Shown piece by piece: positions 1 through 9,190 of a stretch of 64,000 nt of DNA. Made by a program: the position numbers and the translations under genes. Every line of letters begins with the position of its first letter. The stretch's first letter is position 1. Source of the stretch: Dyadobacter diqingensis (GTDB taxonomy: Bacteria > Bacteroidota > Bacteroidia > Cytophagales > Spirosomataceae); assembly GCF_024220585.1 (NCBI RefSeq), contig NZ_JAMXKF010000009.1:62001-126000 (forward strand). Direction: 5' to 3'. The notes below the pieces were generated by a model, which was not told where the DNA came from, did not search any database, and saw only the letters and a program-made list of their open reading frames with translations.

Positions 1-1134
1 GGTGATCGCCGCGGCATAGTTTGCAGCTGCATCTCCTGCAATCGTAACACCTTTGTACGCAAATTCTGATTTAAGGAACAATAGTTCGGCATAAGTCATG
101 ATAACACCGGGCGCCGTAGCTGCAACAAAATAATTACCCACTTTGGAAGTTTTGGTTAAACCCAATGCGTTCGCGTCTGATGATGCCAAGCCGTTTGGAA
201 CGCCTTTGTAAGTGCCGCCGTCCGCTGGTATATTTGCATAAACAGCAAGCCTTGCATCATTCAGCGCAGCAAGTTTATCAACCAAAGTAGCACTGACACG
301 GTGATCATCACGCGTTTTACGGTTTACATTAACCGGGTTCTGGTTGTTGGTTGCATCCAGATAGTTAAGCTGAATGTTATCGGCCACGGAGGTGATCACC
401 GGATATTTTGCAGGATCGCTCAGTATTCTGGTGATTTCCGTTTTTACGTTGATCGGTGCATCGGCCTTGTCAATCATTCTGCTCAGTAAGCGAAGGCTAA
501 GCGTATTTGCGAATTTTTTCCATTTAGCCATATCATTGTTAAACAGGATGTCGCCGGAAATTGCCAATGCAGTATTGCTGGTGTTGATAGACTCGCCGGC
601 TGTTTTAAGCTCGGCCACCAGTCCTGCATACACATCCTTTTGAGCATCATAAGTTGGAAGTAAAACACCGTCAAGGCCTTTTACTGCGTCTTTGTAAGGG
701 ATATCTCCATAAATATCCGTTAGCAGCGAAAACACCCAGGAACGAAGAATGACCGCAACGGCCTGATAATTCGTGTTACCTGATTCCTGGCCAAGTTTAT
801 AAATACGGTTGTAATCAGCCAGTGATTCGATGTAAAGTCCTTGCCATCCGGCTGTGTAAACGTCGCTGGAAACGGTATACTGATCAATATCAGTATATTG
901 GATACGTGCCCAGTGCTGGGAAAATCCTTCGCCGATATCCATACCCAGCGACCCGCCTGACTGAATATCCACTGCACTTTGGATACCATGTGGCAAGAAG
1001 AGATCTGCGGTTGCGGAAGAGGCGCTGTTGGGGTTGGTGTTTAGTTCATCAAAATCACCGGTACAAGCCGAGGCGCAGAAGAAAGTGGCAGCGAGTACGA
1101 TTTTGGAGCGGAACGAATATATTTTGCTTTTCAT
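1..1134 (-). CDS. SusD/RagB-family outer-membrane lipoprotein (partial, C-terminus outside window)
   Basis: The minus-strand frame opens with ATG at 1132-1134 and stays open to the window edge, so only about 378 N-terminal residues are present. The start reads MKSKIYSFRSKIVLAATFFC then ASAC, a lipoprotein signal with the lipid-accepting Cys, followed by TGDFDELNTNP, typical of the SusD-like group of nutrient-binding lipoproteins. The helical body (for example SWVFSLLTDIYGDIPYKDA) fits the TPR-like SusD fold. It begins 20 bp after the SusC stop codon, so the two are one transcription unit. SusD caps the SusC barrel at the cell surface and binds oligosaccharide or peptide ligands. The substrate cannot be told from sequence, and no glycosidase lies beside it in the window. 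Confidence 0.9.
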   Translation of the reverse strand, partial: MKSKIYSFRSKIVLAATFFCASACTGDFDELNTNPNSASSATADLFLPHGIQSAVDIQSGGSLGMDIGEGFSQHWARIQYTDIDQYTVSSDVYTAGWQGLYIESLADYNRIYKLGQESGNTNYQAVAVILRSWVFSLLTDIYGDIPYKDAVKGLDGVLLPTYDAQKDVYAGLVAELKTAGESINTSNTALAISGDILFNNDMAKWKKFANTLSLRLLSRMIDKADAPINVKTEITRILSDPAKYPVITSVADNIQLNYLDATNNQNPVNVNRKTRDDHRVSATLVDKLAALNDARLAVYANIPADGGTYKGVPNGLASSDANALGLTKTSKVGNYFVAATAPGVIMTYAELLFLKSEFAYKGVTIAGDAAANYAAAIT

Positions 1135-1153
1135 ATGAAGTCGATTAAGGGAA

Positions 1154-4100
1154 TTATAGATTGAAACTGATGTTAAAACCGATCGATCTTGTTGTCGGAA
1201 TCTGACCGTTTTCTATACCTTGTAAATTACCATCGTTGTAATAACTTGTTTCCGGATCGATGTGAGGAAGGTTGCTTTTCAAAAGCGCAAGGTTCCTGCC
1301 TACAACAGATACGGCAATGTCACGGAACGGAAGTTTTTTCATCACTTTTCCTGAAATCATATAAGTGAATTTCACTTCACGAAGTTTTACATAACTCGCA
1401 TCGAAAATCGTGTTTTCGTTGTTGGTCAGCAGGTAATATTTGTGGTGATATTCCTCCGAGGAGATGCTTTTTGTATTGGCTACATAATTAGGATTATCCG
1501 TAGTTCCTGTGTTTACTACACCCTGACCTACCACACCGGTTTCGCGTCCCAATGTTGTTTCTTTCAAAACCCCTGTATAACGTCCCACGTTTATCGACTG
1601 AGAGAAAATATCTCCGCCGTGTTTGATATCAATCAGCGTGCTCAGGGAGAAATTTTTGTATTTGAATGTATTTGAAATGCCGCCAATCCAGTCAGGAGTG
1701 AAGTTTCCTAATACACGGCTTACCGGATCGATCATCGGATAACCTTGTGCATCGTAAACAATTTGTCCGTCCGGAGCGCGTAAAAAACCTTTTCCAAAGA
1801 AAGTACCATAAGGTTGTCCAACACGTGCTTCCACCGAAAGACCACGGAAACTGTTTGTTGAAGTCGCCTGTGTGATCGGGTTATAACTTGTATTTAACTG
1901 ATAAGTAGTCAGGTTGTCGGCAAGAGAAACAACCTTGTTTTTGTTGCGTGCCCAGTTCAATGAAATGTCCCACTGGAAGTTGTCCAGTTTAACAGGCGTT
2001 GCGGTTAACTGAATCTCGATCCCTTTGTTGGTGATTTTTCCTGCATTTAAAAGTTTAGATAAATAACCTGAGGCATTCGAAACGTTCACATCCAGAATCT
2101 GGTCAGTGGATGACTTGTTGTAGTAAGTAACGTCAAGTCCCACACGATTTTGCCAAAGTCTGATATCCGCGCCAATTTCATAGGAAGTAGTGATTTCCGG
2201 TTTTAGTTCGGCATTTAACAAGGCGTTGTTTTCTGACAATGTTGGTGTACTTCCCCATGGATTTTCATATTTGTATGTACTTGCCAGACGATAAGGGTCT
2301 GTGTCGTTGCCAACCTGTGCAATACCCGCTCTGATTTTGGCAAAGGATAATACGGATGATTTCACATCAAAAATATCTGAAAGGATAGCACTCACAGCGG
2401 CAGAAGGGTAGAAGTACGATCTGTTGCTGCTTGGAAGAGAACTCGACCAGTCGTTACGCGCTGTCAGGTCAACAAATAGATAGTTGCGGAAACCAAGGTT
2501 GGCCGAAGCATATAGGCTGTTTACTGTTTTTTCGATAAATGAGTTTTCAGTGACGGGGCGCTGGCGAGAGTTCCCCAGGTTCCATACTCTCGGGATTGCC
2601 AATTCTGTCGCTCCCATGTAATTTCTTTGTGCGAAATTGGAGCGATGGTTTCCTCCGATGTTTGCCGTGATATCAAATTCACCGAATTTGTGTGTTGCAT
2701 TCAACAAGAAATCCGAGTTTGATTCTCTTACAAAAATCTGCTCTTCGTTATAGGCATCATAAAGTTGTGTGGTTCCAAGTTTTGCCTGACGGGCAGCAGT
2801 TCTGGTTTTACGACGATCTTCATAAAAATCAGTACCGGAACGACCTGTCAGTGTAAGCCAGTCTGTAAGTTTATATGTAGCAGAAATGTTCCCATACATA
2901 CGGTCACGCTGGTTTTCTTTTGTGCTCAGATTGGTCAGGTAGTATGGGTTTGTCCAGTAGTTGTCATTCCAGTTGTTTTGGTAAAGACTGCTTGGCTTCT
3001 GGAAAGTTTTAAGACTGTTCATATCCACTTGCCGCCCGAACCAGATGAAGTAAAGGCCGAAGTTATTACGGTTATCACTACCATCTTTCACATAATTAAC
3101 GGTAGCCCGCACATTCAGTTTTTTGGTAAGGTTCCAGCCCGCATTTAATGAAACTGTTTGACGCTTGTAGTCTGTGTTTGGCAGAATACCGTTTTGTTTA
3201 AGGTTGGTGAAAGACAAACGGAAATCAGCCTTTTCGTTACCGCCCGTAACCCCGATATTGTTTGTAAACGTTTTTCCGGTTTGGTAAAACTGATTCACGT
3301 TATCCGGATGGGCGATCCACGGAGTAGGTGTTCTCGTTCCGTCGGCAGCAATAGGAGAATCAAATTGTGGTAATAATCTGCCATCCAGTTTTGGTCCCCA
3401 GCTTTCATCCACACCGTCATTCACACCGCCGCCTTGTCCATCTTTGTAGGAGAAAAGGCCTTTTGCACCCTGTCCGTATTCATTTTGCCATTCCGGCTGA
3501 CGAAAAACAGATTCGAAAGAAGTGTTGGTATTGAATGAAACGCCAAGTCCCTTTGAGCCTTTTCCACTTTTACTGGTTATTAAAACAACGCCATTGGCTC
3601 CACGTGATCCGTAAAGTGCTGCTGCACTTGGCCCTTTCAAAACGTTAATGGATTCCACATCATCCGGGTTAATGGAAGCTGCTGCATTACCATAATCAAC
3701 ACCGGTTCCCGAACCAAAATTACTGTTGTCAATAGGAACACCGTCAACAACGAAAAGTGGCTGGTTATTACTTCCGATGGAGCTCGCTCCACGAATGATC
3801 ATACGTGAAGAGGCACCCGGCGCACCGTTTGAGTTGGTCACCTGCAGCCCCGCCAGGCGTCCCGACAAGGAATTGATCAGGTTAGTTTCCCTTGCCTGCG
3901 TTAATGCTTTTCCACTAACTTCCTGCACTGAATAACCCAACGCCTTTTTCTCACGAGCAATCCCAAGGGCGGTTACGACCACTTCGCTAAACTGCGTAGC
4001 GTCTTCATCCAGTACAATATCCAGGGTTGTTTTGGAGCCGACCGGAACTTCAAGTGATTTAAATCCTATAAAAGATACCACTAAGGTGGCCGTTGGTGAT

Positions 4101-4297
4101 GCTGAAATGGTAAATTCTCCGTCAGCGTTGGTTGTGCTGCCGCGGCTGGTTCCTTTAATTAATACACTAGCGCCCGGCAATGCTCCGCCGTCTCCCTTGG
4201 ATGCCACTTTGCCTTTTATAGCTATATCCTGTCCGAAAGAGGCCAGGCTAAGCAATAAAAGAAAAGACATAAAACCCGATGTAAAATGTTTTTTCAT
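1154..4297 (-). CDS. SusC/RagA-family TonB-linked outer-membrane transporter
   Basis: This 1047-residue protein has a cleavable signal peptide (to about residue 22, ending in ASFGQ) and a carboxypeptidase-D-regulatory-like beta-sandwich at about 25-105. A TonB plug domain at about 120-240 contains the family segment with LQVTNSNGAPG and IRGASSIG. A long beta-barrel runs to the C-terminal NISFNL. Length and layout are normal for SusC. It imports a ligand delivered by the SusD lipoprotein encoded directly downstream (20-bp gap), energised by TonB-ExbBD. No sigma/anti-sigma pair or hybrid sensor is adjacent on the visible side. The gene is preceded by an AT-rich stretch in which I see no exact minus-strand TAnnTTTG element. 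Confidence 0.95.
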   Translation of the reverse strand: MKKHFTSGFMSFLLLLSLASFGQDIAIKGKVASKGDGGALPGASVLIKGTSRGSTTNADGEFTISASPTATLVVSFIGFKSLEVPVGSKTTLDIVLDEDATQFSEVVVTALGIAREKKALGYSVQEVSGKALTQARETNLINSLSGRLAGLQVTNSNGAPGASSRMIIRGASSIGSNNQPLFVVDGVPIDNSNFGSGTGVDYGNAAASINPDDVESINVLKGPSAAALYGSRGANGVVLITSKSGKGSKGLGVSFNTNTSFESVFRQPEWQNEYGQGAKGLFSYKDGQGGGVNDGVDESWGPKLDGRLLPQFDSPIAADGTRTPTPWIAHPDNVNQFYQTGKTFTNNIGVTGGNEKADFRLSFTNLKQNGILPNTDYKRQTVSLNAGWNLTKKLNVRATVNYVKDGSDNRNNFGLYFIWFGRQVDMNSLKTFQKPSSLYQNNWNDNYWTNPYYLTNLSTKENQRDRMYGNISATYKLTDWLTLTGRSGTDFYEDRRKTRTAARQAKLGTTQLYDAYNEEQIFVRESNSDFLLNATHKFGEFDITANIGGNHRSNFAQRNYMGATELAIPRVWNLGNSRQRPVTENSFIEKTVNSLYASANLGFRNYLFVDLTARNDWSSSLPSSNRSYFYPSAAVSAILSDIFDVKSSVLSFAKIRAGIAQVGNDTDPYRLASTYKYENPWGSTPTLSENNALLNAELKPEITTSYEIGADIRLWQNRVGLDVTYYNKSSTDQILDVNVSNASGYLSKLLNAGKITNKGIEIQLTATPVKLDNFQWDISLNWARNKNKVVSLADNLTTYQLNTSYNPITQATSTNSFRGLSVEARVGQPYGTFFGKGFLRAPDGQIVYDAQGYPMIDPVSRVLGNFTPDWIGGISNTFKYKNFSLSTLIDIKHGGDIFSQSINVGRYTGVLKETTLGRETGVVGQGVVNTGTTDNPNYVANTKSISSEEYHHKYYLLTNNENTIFDASYVKLREVKFTYMISGKVMKKLPFRDIAVSVVGRNLALLKSNLPHIDPETSYYNDGNLQGIENGQIPTTRSIGFNISFNL

Positions 4298-4682
4298 TAG
4301 TTAGATTGTTAAGAGGATTAAATAGTAATATTTAAATAATAAGGCATGGTTATTTATTTAATTATTAGGATTGTATTTTGACTATTATTATTGCTTTTAT
4401 TTATAAAAAATAATTTTTAGGTTTAATAACTGGTCATTTGTAACTATAAATATTTAATTTATTTATTATTAAGTATTTTGTAATACTATATAGAAATCAA
4501 AATATAATTTTATAAAAGTAAAATATTTTAAAATTAAAAGAAGATATAAATGAAAAAATGGCAATTAAAATCTTTAATTATTTAAAAATTCAAAACTTAA
4601 TTTTAGTAAATCTTTAAATTGTATAAGTTTTTATAAAAAATAGAAATTTATTGTACTATATAAATTTTATGTCCATTAGATA
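4298..4682. other. AT-rich intergenic stretch upstream of susC
   Basis: About 385 bp with very low GC, rich in runs of A and T, lying between the susC start and a normal-GC segment that begins near 4680. I find no ORF, no convincing hairpin and no exact minus-strand CAAAnnTA (-7) element. It probably holds the susC promoter and upstream AT-rich sequence, but the site is not identified. Confidence 0.5.
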
Positions 4683-4835
4683 ATGCTAGACGGAAGCTAT
4701 TTCAATAGCGCAGATTGGGGAGTATTGCTCGGAAGTGAAGGTTGGCTTGCTTGTATGTGTGGTTTGCTGTTTATTGGAAGTTTCTGGCTGGCCTATCGGA
4801 AGTCTCGGGACATTGCCCGTGCTTTTCATTCTTAA
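4683..4835 (+). CDS. Possible 50-residue single-pass membrane microprotein
   Basis: ATG at 4683 opens a 50-codon frame ending in TAA at 4833-4835. The predicted protein starts MLDGSYFNSADWGVLLGSEG and has one hydrophobic segment (about residues 20-38, WLACMCGLLFIGSFWLAY). A basic tail follows (RKSRDIARAFHS), so topology would be N-out/C-in. The GC content rises sharply exactly where this frame begins, compared with the AT-rich sequence before it, which is what coding sequence would do. There is no clear ribosome binding site, but that is usual for this phylum. It lies 100 bp upstream of thrA on the same strand. No family is recognised; it may be chance. Confidence 0.4.
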   Translation: MLDGSYFNSADWGVLLGSEGWLACMCGLLFIGSFWLAYRKSRDIARAFHS

Positions 4836-4862
4836 AATCAACCTATAAGGCGATTGAATTGC

Positions 4863-4870
4863 TATATTTG
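4863..4870 (+). promoter_or_regulatory. Predicted -7 element of the thrA promoter
   Basis: TATATTTG matches the Bacteroidota -7 consensus TAnnTTTG exactly, 65 bp before the thrA start. A -33 TTG at the expected spacing (17-23 bp) is not present, so the call rests on the -7 element only. Confidence 0.45.
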
Positions 4871-4934
4871 CAACCCGGTGTTCAAGGACAGCGGAAGTGC
4901 TCTTATCAAAACTTTGTTAATTCGTAAGCTTTAA

Positions 4935-7391
4935 ATGAAGGTTCTCAAATTTGGCGGCACATCGGTCGGCACGGTCGATAGTATCAAACAGGTAATCGGT
5001 ATTCTTGAAAATAATCTGGCTGAGGGCCAGCAAATCGCTGTTGTTTTCTCAGCCATGGGAGGTGTCACGAACCGCCTTATTGAAATTGGTAAAATGGCTG
5101 CGGCAGGAAACGGCGAATATATTGAGTTTCTGAAAGTCGTGGAGGAGCGCCATTTTGTGATTGTACGCGGGCTGATCAATGTAAAAAATCAAAGCAGTAC
5201 GTTTGCCGCCGTTCGCGGATTGTTCAACGAACTTGGCGATATATTAAAAGGTGTTTCCTGGATTCGTGAACTTTCATCACGCACGATGGATCTCATCATG
5301 AGTTTTGGTGAACGCTTATCGACGCTGGTTATTACCGAGGTGCTTAAAAGCAGAGGTGTTGCAGCTGAATTTTGCGATGCGCGCCAGATCATCCGTACCA
5401 ACGCAACGTATGGTTTGGGGGATGTCAATTTTGAGGTTACCAATCAGCTTATTCTGGAATATTTTGCGAAAGTAAATGCCTTGCAGTGTGTGACAGGTTT
5501 TATCGCATCAACCAAGGATGGGATAACCACAACACTTGGCCGAGGAGGTTCGGATTATACCGCTTCCATTATTGGAGCGGCCCTGGATGCAGAGTCTATT
5601 GAAATCTGGACGGATGTGGACGGGATGATGACGGCGGATCCGCGCAAGGTGACCAATGCTTTTACCATTCCTTCGATTTCGTATGCAGAGGCCATGGAAC
5701 TGTCGCATTTTGGTGCCAAGGTGATTTACCCGCCAAGTTTGCAGCCCGCTTTTGCTAAAAATATTACTTTAAAAGTTCTCAATACGTTCAATACAGGCTT
5801 TGAAGGCACGTATGTGCAAAAAAATGCCGTTAAAAAGGATTACCCGATCACCGGTATTTCGTCCATCGACGAAATTGCTCTGGTGAATATTCAGGGGAGC
5901 GGAATGATTGGCGTGGCCGGTATTTCCGGAAGATTGTTTACGGCTTTGTCCAATAATGCCATTAGCGTGATCCTGATTTCGCAGGCCTCATCTGAGCATT
6001 CCATCTGTTTTTCAATTGATCCGAAGGATGCTGCGAAAGCAACCGAGGTGCTGGAAAAGGAATTTGCGTCCGAAATCACTTATGGATATATCGACAGCAT
6101 TACCATAGAAAAAAGCCTTTCCATCATCGCGATTGTAGGAGAAGGAATGAAGAAAAGTACGGGTGTTTCTGGCAAGCTTTTCTCTGTACTCGGTAAAAAC
6201 GGTATCAACGTAGTAGCTACGGCTCAGGGCTCTTCTGAGTTGAATATTTCCGTAGTTATTTCAAAAAGTGATTTGTCGAAGGCTTTGAATGCGATTCATG
6301 GTGTATTCTTTCACTCTGAAACACGTTCACTCAATTTGTTTATCGTTGGAGTGGGCCTCATTGGTAAAACCTTGCTGGAACAAGTTAGAAACCAGACTAA
6401 ATATTTAAGAGAAGAGAAATTTCTTAATCTGAATATTGCAGGGCTTTCGAATACCAAGAAAATGCTTCTGGATCCGGATGGAATTAATTCAGAACATTGG
6501 AAGGAAAGAATTGATGGCGAAGGTGTGAAAACAAGTTTGCCTGCTTTCGTGCACCGCATGATTGAACTCAACCTTCCAAACAGTGTTTTTGTGGATTGTA
6601 CTTCGGATAAGGATATTGTTCAGTATTACAATATGTTGCTCGATGCAAGTATATCGGTGGTTACACCAAACAAGGTAGCGAACTCGGGTTCTTATGCCGA
6701 GTATATTTCTCTTCAGCGTACGGCTTTAAAACGTGGCGTGAAGTTTTTGTATGAGACCAACGTTGGTGCCGGACTGCCGATTATCAATACGATTCAGGGC
6801 CTCATGGCCAGCGGTGATAAATTCCTGAAAATTGAAGCGATTCTTTCCGGGACATTATCCTATATATTCAATTCTTTCGGTCCGGGGATAAAGTTCGTGG
6901 ATGTAGTGAAGGAAGCCAAAGCAAAAGGATTTACAGAACCGGATCCACGTGATGATTTGAGCGGTGCCGATGTGGCGCGGAAGATATTGATTCTGGCGCG
7001 CGAAGTGGGTGTTCCGTTAGAATCCGAGGATGTGAAAGTAGCCCGACTGCTGCCGGAAAACTGCTTGCAGGCACCCACTGTGGAATCATTTTTTGAGGAA
7101 CTGGTTATTTCGGATAGCTACTTTGCAACCTTACAGGCCAATGCGGAAGCTAATGGTGAAGTGTTGCGATACATCGCAACTTTGGAGCATGGCAAAGCAG
7201 TTGTCGAATTACGGACGGTGAACCAGCAGCATCCTTTTTATACCTTGTCTGGCAGCGATAACATCATTTCGTTTACCACAGAAAGGTACAAAGACCGTCC
7301 TTTGGTAATCAAAGGTCCGGGTGCAGGCGCCGAAGTGACAGCTTCCGGTGTGTTTGCAGATATTATGAGCATTAGTAGCTATTTGGGATAG
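4935..7391 (+). CDS. thrA: Bifunctional aspartokinase / homoserine dehydrogenase
   Basis: The 818-residue protein carries an N-terminal aspartokinase domain starting with the KFGGTS phosphate-binding motif (residues 4-9). Two ACT regulatory domains follow in the 310-460 region. The NAD(P)-binding homoserine dehydrogenase domain starts at about residue 466 (FIVGVGLIGKTLLEQ) and includes the catalytic-region segments ILSGTLSYIFNS and DDLSGADVARKILIL. It catalyses phosphorylation of aspartate and reduction of aspartate semialdehyde, the first and third steps to threonine and methionine. Size and domain order match ThrA/MetL enzymes. ACT domains imply feedback control by threonine or a related amino acid. 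An MNT/HEPN pair and then thrB lie downstream; a threonine synthase gene is not found in the window. Confidence 0.97.
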   Translation: MKVLKFGGTSVGTVDSIKQVIGILENNLAEGQQIAVVFSAMGGVTNRLIEIGKMAAAGNGEYIEFLKVVEERHFVIVRGLINVKNQSSTFAAVRGLFNELGDILKGVSWIRELSSRTMDLIMSFGERLSTLVITEVLKSRGVAAEFCDARQIIRTNATYGLGDVNFEVTNQLILEYFAKVNALQCVTGFIASTKDGITTTLGRGGSDYTASIIGAALDAESIEIWTDVDGMMTADPRKVTNAFTIPSISYAEAMELSHFGAKVIYPPSLQPAFAKNITLKVLNTFNTGFEGTYVQKNAVKKDYPITGISSIDEIALVNIQGSGMIGVAGISGRLFTALSNNAISVILISQASSEHSICFSIDPKDAAKATEVLEKEFASEITYGYIDSITIEKSLSIIAIVGEGMKKSTGVSGKLFSVLGKNGINVVATAQGSSELNISVVISKSDLSKALNAIHGVFFHSETRSLNLFIVGVGLIGKTLLEQVRNQTKYLREEKFLNLNIAGLSNTKKMLLDPDGINSEHWKERIDGEGVKTSLPAFVHRMIELNLPNSVFVDCTSDKDIVQYYNMLLDASISVVTPNKVANSGSYAEYISLQRTALKRGVKFLYETNVGAGLPIINTIQGLMASGDKFLKIEAILSGTLSYIFNSFGPGIKFVDVVKEAKAKGFTEPDPRDDLSGADVARKILILAREVGVPLESEDVKVARLLPENCLQAPTVESFFEELVISDSYFATLQANAEANGEVLRYIATLEHGKAVVELRTVNQQHPFYTLSGSDNIISFTTERYKDRPLVIKGPGAGAEVTASGVFADIMSISSYLG

Positions 7392-7437
7392 AAGGGGTTA
7401 AATTGTAGGAAATTTTTCAAAAAAGTCATTTTGGATT

Positions 7438-7776
7438 ATGAGCACAAGAAAAGTTCCTGAATCGGTTGCCAGGTTGACGGAGGAATTTGTCAGTCAGATG
7501 AAAGCGCTGTATGGCAACCGGCTTGATAAAGTGATTTTGTTTGGCTCTTATGCGCGGGGCGAAAATACGAAAGATTCCGATGTCGATTATTTAGTCGTCT
7601 TGAACGATGACGAAATAAGGGCGCTAAGAGAGATTAGCGCGATATCTGCGGTGACGAGTTTGCTGGGACTTAAATATGACGTTTGGGTTTCCGCTATTCC
7701 ATTTACGGTAAACCGATTGTCGTCAGGAGAAACGCCATTGGGTCTTAATGTCAATAATGAAGGCATTGTGTTATGA
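7438..7776 (+). CDS. MNT-type minimal nucleotidyltransferase (MntA-like, antitoxin-type)
   Basis: A 112-residue protein with the minimal nucleotidyltransferase signature GSYARG (about residues 36-41) followed by the metal-binding DSDVDYLVVL (about 45-54), i.e. the GSx(A)RG...SDxD pattern with both acidic residues intact. It starts 46 bp after thrA and overlaps the next gene by 4 bp (ATGA). In known MNT-HEPN pairs the nucleotidyltransferase neutralises the HEPN partner by adding AMP groups. That function is family knowledge and is not proven here. The odd feature is its position inside the threonine operon, between thrA and thrB. Confidence 0.88.
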   Translation: MSTRKVPESVARLTEEFVSQMKALYGNRLDKVILFGSYARGENTKDSDVDYLVVLNDDEIRALREISAISAVTSLLGLKYDVWVSAIPFTVNRLSSGETPLGLNVNNEGIVL

Positions 7777-8165
7777 AGGAATTAACACTGACCAGAATTA
7801 TTTTAAAAGCCGAGGATTATCTTGAAAGCAGTAAATCATCATTCCGAAGTGAATTTTTTAACGCTGCGGTAAATGGTGCGTATTACACTATTTACCATGC
7901 CGTACAGGCTTTATTATTCGTTTCGGAGTCAAACACAAAAACGCATAACGGGGCTCATGCAAAATTCAGAGAACTGTATATAAAAACTGGAATTTTGGAT
8001 AAAACGCTAAATACATGTCTTCAAAGATCTTTTGAAAAAAGACAATTTAGTGACTACGATTATGATGAAGTTCTTTTGGAAGACGCAGAGGAGTCTGTCA
8101 ATGATGCTGAACTTTTCTTAAATGCAGCCATCCTCTATTTAAAGAAAAATAATTTTTTACAGTGA
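7773..8165 (+). CDS. HEPN-domain protein (UPF0332/PF05168 type), partner of the MNT gene
   Basis: The 130-residue all-helical protein has the HEPN hallmarks AAVNGAYYTIYHAVQALLF near residues 32-50, a central KTHNGAHAKFRELYIKTG and a late R..FSDYDYDE segment, as in the UPF0332 subgroup. I scanned all five arginines and found no R-x4-6-H, so the canonical HEPN ribonuclease motif is absent. It may be a binding or regulatory HEPN, or use other residues. The ATG overlaps the MNT stop by 4 bp. Its own TGA overlaps the GTG start of thrB, so translation of MNT, HEPN and thrB is probably coupled. Confidence 0.85.
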   Translation: MKELTLTRIILKAEDYLESSKSSFRSEFFNAAVNGAYYTIYHAVQALLFVSESNTKTHNGAHAKFRELYIKTGILDKTLNTCLQRSFEKRQFSDYDYDEVLLEDAEESVNDAELFLNAAILYLKKNNFLQ

Positions 8166-9100
8166 ATTATATAAAAGTCTTTGCTCCTGCCACGGTTGCC
8201 AACGTATCCTGTGGTTTTGATATTTTCGGTTTTGCGATTGAAGAGCCTGGTGATGTTGTTGAAATACAGCGTCGAGATGAGCCGGGTGTTGTTATCAAAG
8301 ATATTTTTGGTGATGAAGGAAGGCTGCCAAGAAAAGCCGAGAAAAATACGGTGACCGGTGTAATGCTTCATTTGCTCAAACATCTTGGAATCAATGATTT
8401 CGGATGTGAGGTTACTTTGCATAAAAATATGCCGCTTGGGAGTGGTATGGGGTCGAGTGCGGCAAGTGCCGTGGCTGGTGTTATAGCCATGAATGAGCTG
8501 TTGGGTTGTCCTTTATCCAGAACGGAGCTTTTACCCTTTGCGATGGAAGGAGAGCGTATCGCCTCGGGTTCGGCGCACGCGGATAATGTGGGACCTGCAT
8601 TATTGGGCGGTTTTGTGATTATCAGAAGTTACGCGCCACTGGATATCTTTTCAATTCCTGTACCGAAAGATCTTTATTGTACACTGGTTCATCCGGATAT
8701 TGAGATTAATACCAAAGATGCGCGCTATATTTTAAGAGACGAAGTTTCTCTGAAAAACACCATTTCACAGATGGGTAATGTGGCAGGACTGGTCGCTGGG
8801 CTTATGAAGGAGGATTACGACCTGATAAGCCGGTCGATGGTTGATGTCATTATTGAGCCTGTTCGTTCGATACTTATCCCGGAATTTAACTTCGTTAAAC
8901 AAGCTGCACTTGACAATGGGGCGTTGGGATGTAGTATCTCAGGCTCAGGCCCTTCCATGTTTGCATTAAGCCGCGGTGTTGACAATGCCAGAAAAGTGGG
9001 TGAGGTTATGAAGCAGACTTTTCTTAACGCCGGGATCGAGTCCAGTAGTCACGTATCTTTAATCAATCAGGGAGGGCCGGTAGTTTTGGACCGTAAATAA
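8162..9100 (+). CDS. thrB: Homoserine kinase (GHMP family)
   Basis: A 312-residue GHMP kinase. The N-terminus VFAPATVANVSCGFDIFGFA is the homoserine-kinase-type start, and the ATP-binding motif PLGSGMGSSAASAVAG lies at about residues 91-106. The C-terminal GHMP motif (GCSISGSGPSMFAL) is also present. It phosphorylates homoserine, the step after thrA. The start is GTG at 8162, overlapping the HEPN stop codon (GTGA); no better ATG exists before the conserved N-terminus. thrC, which usually follows, is not next: the next gene is a PhyH-like dioxygenase after a 90-bp gap. Confidence 0.96.
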   Translation: MNYIKVFAPATVANVSCGFDIFGFAIEEPGDVVEIQRRDEPGVVIKDIFGDEGRLPRKAEKNTVTGVMLHLLKHLGINDFGCEVTLHKNMPLGSGMGSSAASAVAGVIAMNELLGCPLSRTELLPFAMEGERIASGSAHADNVGPALLGGFVIIRSYAPLDIFSIPVPKDLYCTLVHPDIEINTKDARYILRDEVSLKNTISQMGNVAGLVAGLMKEDYDLISRSMVDVIIEPVRSILIPEFNFVKQAALDNGALGCSISGSGPSMFALSRGVDNARKVGEVMKQTFLNAGIESSSHVSLINQGGPVVLDRK

Positions 9101-9190
9101 CCTTTCGATAACTTAATATTGAATAGTAATAATTTTTAGTAGCCTTTTTTTAATTTAGAAGTTACAAAATGTAAACTCTCTAAATTAAAA

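Noticed and set aside
4742..4927. 61-codon plus-strand frame before thrA
   Set aside because: It overlaps the more plausible 50-codon membrane frame and contains the predicted thrA -7 element.
7773..8165. HEPN protein as a canonical RNase toxin
   Set aside because: All five arginines were checked; none is followed by His at the R-x4-6-H spacing, so the usual active site is not present.
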